Under the pieces are notes generated by a model, which saw only the letters and a list, made by a program, of their open reading frames with translations, did not search any database and had not been told where the DNA came from. 64,000 bases of DNA from Lachnospiraceae bacterium (GTDB lineage: Bacteria; Bacillota_A; Clostridia; Lachnospirales; Lachnospiraceae): NCBI GenBank assembly GCA_021770615.1, contig JAETQR010000017.1:16943-80942 (forward strand), given 5' to 3'. Made by a program: the position numbers and the translations under genes. This document shows positions 62,699-64,000 of the stretch, one piece after another. The stretch's first letter is position 1. Each line of letters begins with the position of its first letter.

Positions 62699-63610
62699 AT
62701 GAAGATGTGGATGATATATGACAGGGAAGGGCTGGCAAGAAATAAAGATTATGTTACATTGTATGAAACCGCCTGTGCCCCGTATGGAATCGAGGTAGAG
62801 GCAGTTTATGACGATTGTGTAAAAAAACGGATTACCGGCGGTGAAACGCCGGTATTTGCGCTTGTGCGGACGATCAACCCGGAAGTGAACCGGTTTTTTG
62901 AGCAGAAGAAGATACCTGTGTTTAATTCTTATCTGGTAAGTCAGATCTGTAACGATAAGGGAAAGACGCTTACTTATCTGAAAGAGACTGTTTTTTGTGT
63001 TCCATCATTATCTTTTTGCTGTTTAGATCTTTCTTATATTTGTGGACAGGATAAGGAGGGCTTGCGCACGTATTTTTTGGAGTATTTTGAGTATTCTACA
63101 CATGAAGAACAAGAGCGCCGCCTTATTACGCAGGCAGACGATTTTGTTTTAAAATCTGTAACCGGTCATGGAGGAAGCCAGGTGTTTTCGCTTTTTCATG
63201 AAAGAGACAGGATCATGAAAGAGATGCAGGGGCAGGAGTTTGTGCTTCAGCCGATGGTGCAGACGGGAAGTCCGGGCAGGGATCTGAGGGTCTATGTGAT
63301 CGGGCAGGAGATCATAGCGGCTGTTATGCGCAGTTCTGCCGGGGATTTCCGGGCAAATTACTCCAGAGGGGCAGAAGTATCGCTGCATCCTTTAGACACC
63401 GGCCAAAAGGAGATCGTGCGCCGTGTGATAAGGAAATTTGATTTCGGGATGGCGGGTATTGATTTTATACTGGACAAAGAAGGAAAGATGGTGCTAAATG
63501 AGATTGAGGACGTCGTGGGGGCAAGAATGTTATACCAATGCGCGCCGGAGATTGATATCGCCACGCAGTATGTCCGGTATCTGGTGAAAGAAAAACTACA
63601 TATTGTATAA
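62699..63610 (+). CDS. RimK-like ATP-grasp ligase 2
   Basis: 303 residues, paralogous to the preceding gene over the whole length: VLKSVTGHGGSQVFSL (ATP-binding Lys and glycine loop), FVLQPMVQ, DLRVYVIGQEIIAAVMRS, GIDFIL and VLNEIEDVVGARMLY, where the Asn of the metal site is replaced by Asp/Val context. About 35 residues after the N-terminal domain are inserted compared with copy 1. The two may act in sequence or as a heterodimer. No terminator follows at once. Confidence 0.87.
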   Translation: MKMWMIYDREGLARNKDYVTLYETACAPYGIEVEAVYDDCVKKRITGGETPVFALVRTINPEVNRFFEQKKIPVFNSYLVSQICNDKGKTLTYLKETVFCVPSLSFCCLDLSYICGQDKEGLRTYFLEYFEYSTHEEQERRLITQADDFVLKSVTGHGGSQVFSLFHERDRIMKEMQGQEFVLQPMVQTGSPGRDLRVYVIGQEIIAAVMRSSAGDFRANYSRGAEVSLHPLDTGQKEIVRRVIRKFDFGMAGIDFILDKEGKMVLNEIEDVVGARMLYQCAPEIDIATQYVRYLVKEKLHIV

Positions 63611-64000
63611 AAAGACGTTGAAATGTCACTATATTGTGATATAATGAACGCATAGAGCATGAGCGCAGACTTTTTAAGAATACGATGTCTGCTTGCAGAC
63701 AAATTGTATTCTTAAGAAGTCTATGTGAGTGTCAACGAACACGGAGAAACCGTAGGTTTCGGAGTGAGTGCTTATGCGGAATAAGAACATAAGCGCACGT
63801 GTATAAGCACTCATGCAGTATATGACACGAGTGCTTATGCATGATCTGTGAGTGTAAACGAACACAGTGAGTTCTTAACATGATACGAGGAGCATTCCTG
63901 TTAAGTAACAAATAGCAGATTTGCAAAAAATGAGTGCCTGCCCTAGAATAATGATTGTTAACTGGCCGGTTGACAAATCATCATTCAAAGGAGACACCCA
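63611..64000 (+). promoter_or_regulatory. Highly structured leader of a gene beyond the window
   Basis: A promoter (TTGAAA 63618-63623, 16-bp spacer, TATAAT 63640-63645) is followed by hairpins: a long one at about 63667-63722 (AGACTT..AAGTCT), GAAACC/GGTTTC near 63752-63760, and AGTGCTTAT/ATAAGCACT in three copies between 63771 and 63840. GTGAGTGT(C/A)AACGAACAC is repeated at about 63725 and 63848. A last dyad TTGTTAACTGG/CCGGTTGACAA (about 63954-63976) precedes AAAGGAG. No gene seen on either strand. Confidence 0.65.

Noticed and set aside
63674..63926. Small minus-strand frames in the right-end leader
   Set aside because: They arise from the repeated dyads; composition is not protein-like and there is no start signal.
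63611..64000. CRISPR array
   Set aside because: Repeated phrases are short, unevenly spaced and in both orientations; there are no regular spacers and no cas genes in the window.

Overview
The window looks like chromosome of a spore-forming, Gram-positive anaerobe of the Clostridia, most likely Lachnospiraceae. This rests on moderate GC with A+T-rich spacers, strong AGGAGG-type ribosome sites, GTG and TTG starts, Spo0A-type TGTCGAA boxes, a BlaR1/BlaI pair, an ANTAR regulator beside glutamine synthetase, BspA-like leucine-rich surface proteins and DUF4869/HipA-like accessory genes. No rRNA, tRNA or CRISPR array was found. The species cannot be named from the sequence alone.

Layout. 1-4.4 kb: 3' end of a transpeptidase penicillin-binding protein, a lipoprotein, and on the other strand a complete BlaR1/BlaI beta-lactam sensing pair with promoter and operator. 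4.4-12.9 kb: a long imperfect hairpin element, a DMT transporter, a RecA-core-like protein without a P-loop, an orphan HipA-like kinase, a zinc-dependent phospholipase C-like protein, then pgeF-queH-apbE-MATE. 12.9-16.7 kb: a UBA/DUF4342 protein with a two-component system, and a PH-like membrane protein. 16.7-22.9 kb: divergent argG and argCJBD around a shared control region with ArgR-like palindromes. 23-25.7 kb: MerR regulator and HD-GYP protein, convergent.

25.8-37.9 kb is the accessory region and the most unusual part. Two nearly identical 225-bp promoter segments, each with two TGTCGAA boxes 10 bp apart, drive (a) a small secreted matrixin-like protease plus a lipoprotein and (b) a run containing an acyl carrier protein, a PaaK-like adenylate-forming enzyme, a secreted subtilase fused to an HxxxDxxxH domain, two BspA-like proteins and a BtrH-like papain-fold acyltransferase candidate. 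A decayed IS with an internally deleted transposase lies between them and abuts the second promoter copy. The gene content suggests activation of a carboxylic acid, loading on the carrier protein and transfer to an acceptor, with secreted proteases, possibly under Spo0A. This pathway is inference.

38-50.7 kb is a nitrogen block: gltB (with a terminator in its leader), gltD, glnA, an ANTAR antiterminator, carA and carB. 50.8-52.4 kb: a compact three-gene cassette (unknown, DUF4869, P-loop protein) whose promoter is covered by a perfect 11-bp inverted repeat. 52.5-63.6 kb is mostly housekeeping: KtrA/KtrB-type potassium uptake, rpsO, Nudix, pnp, a nitrilase-family amidase, a TepA/ClpP-like protease, ftsK/spoIIIE and two tandem RimK-like ATP-grasp ligases. 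The last 390 bp form a highly folded leader of a gene that begins beyond the window.
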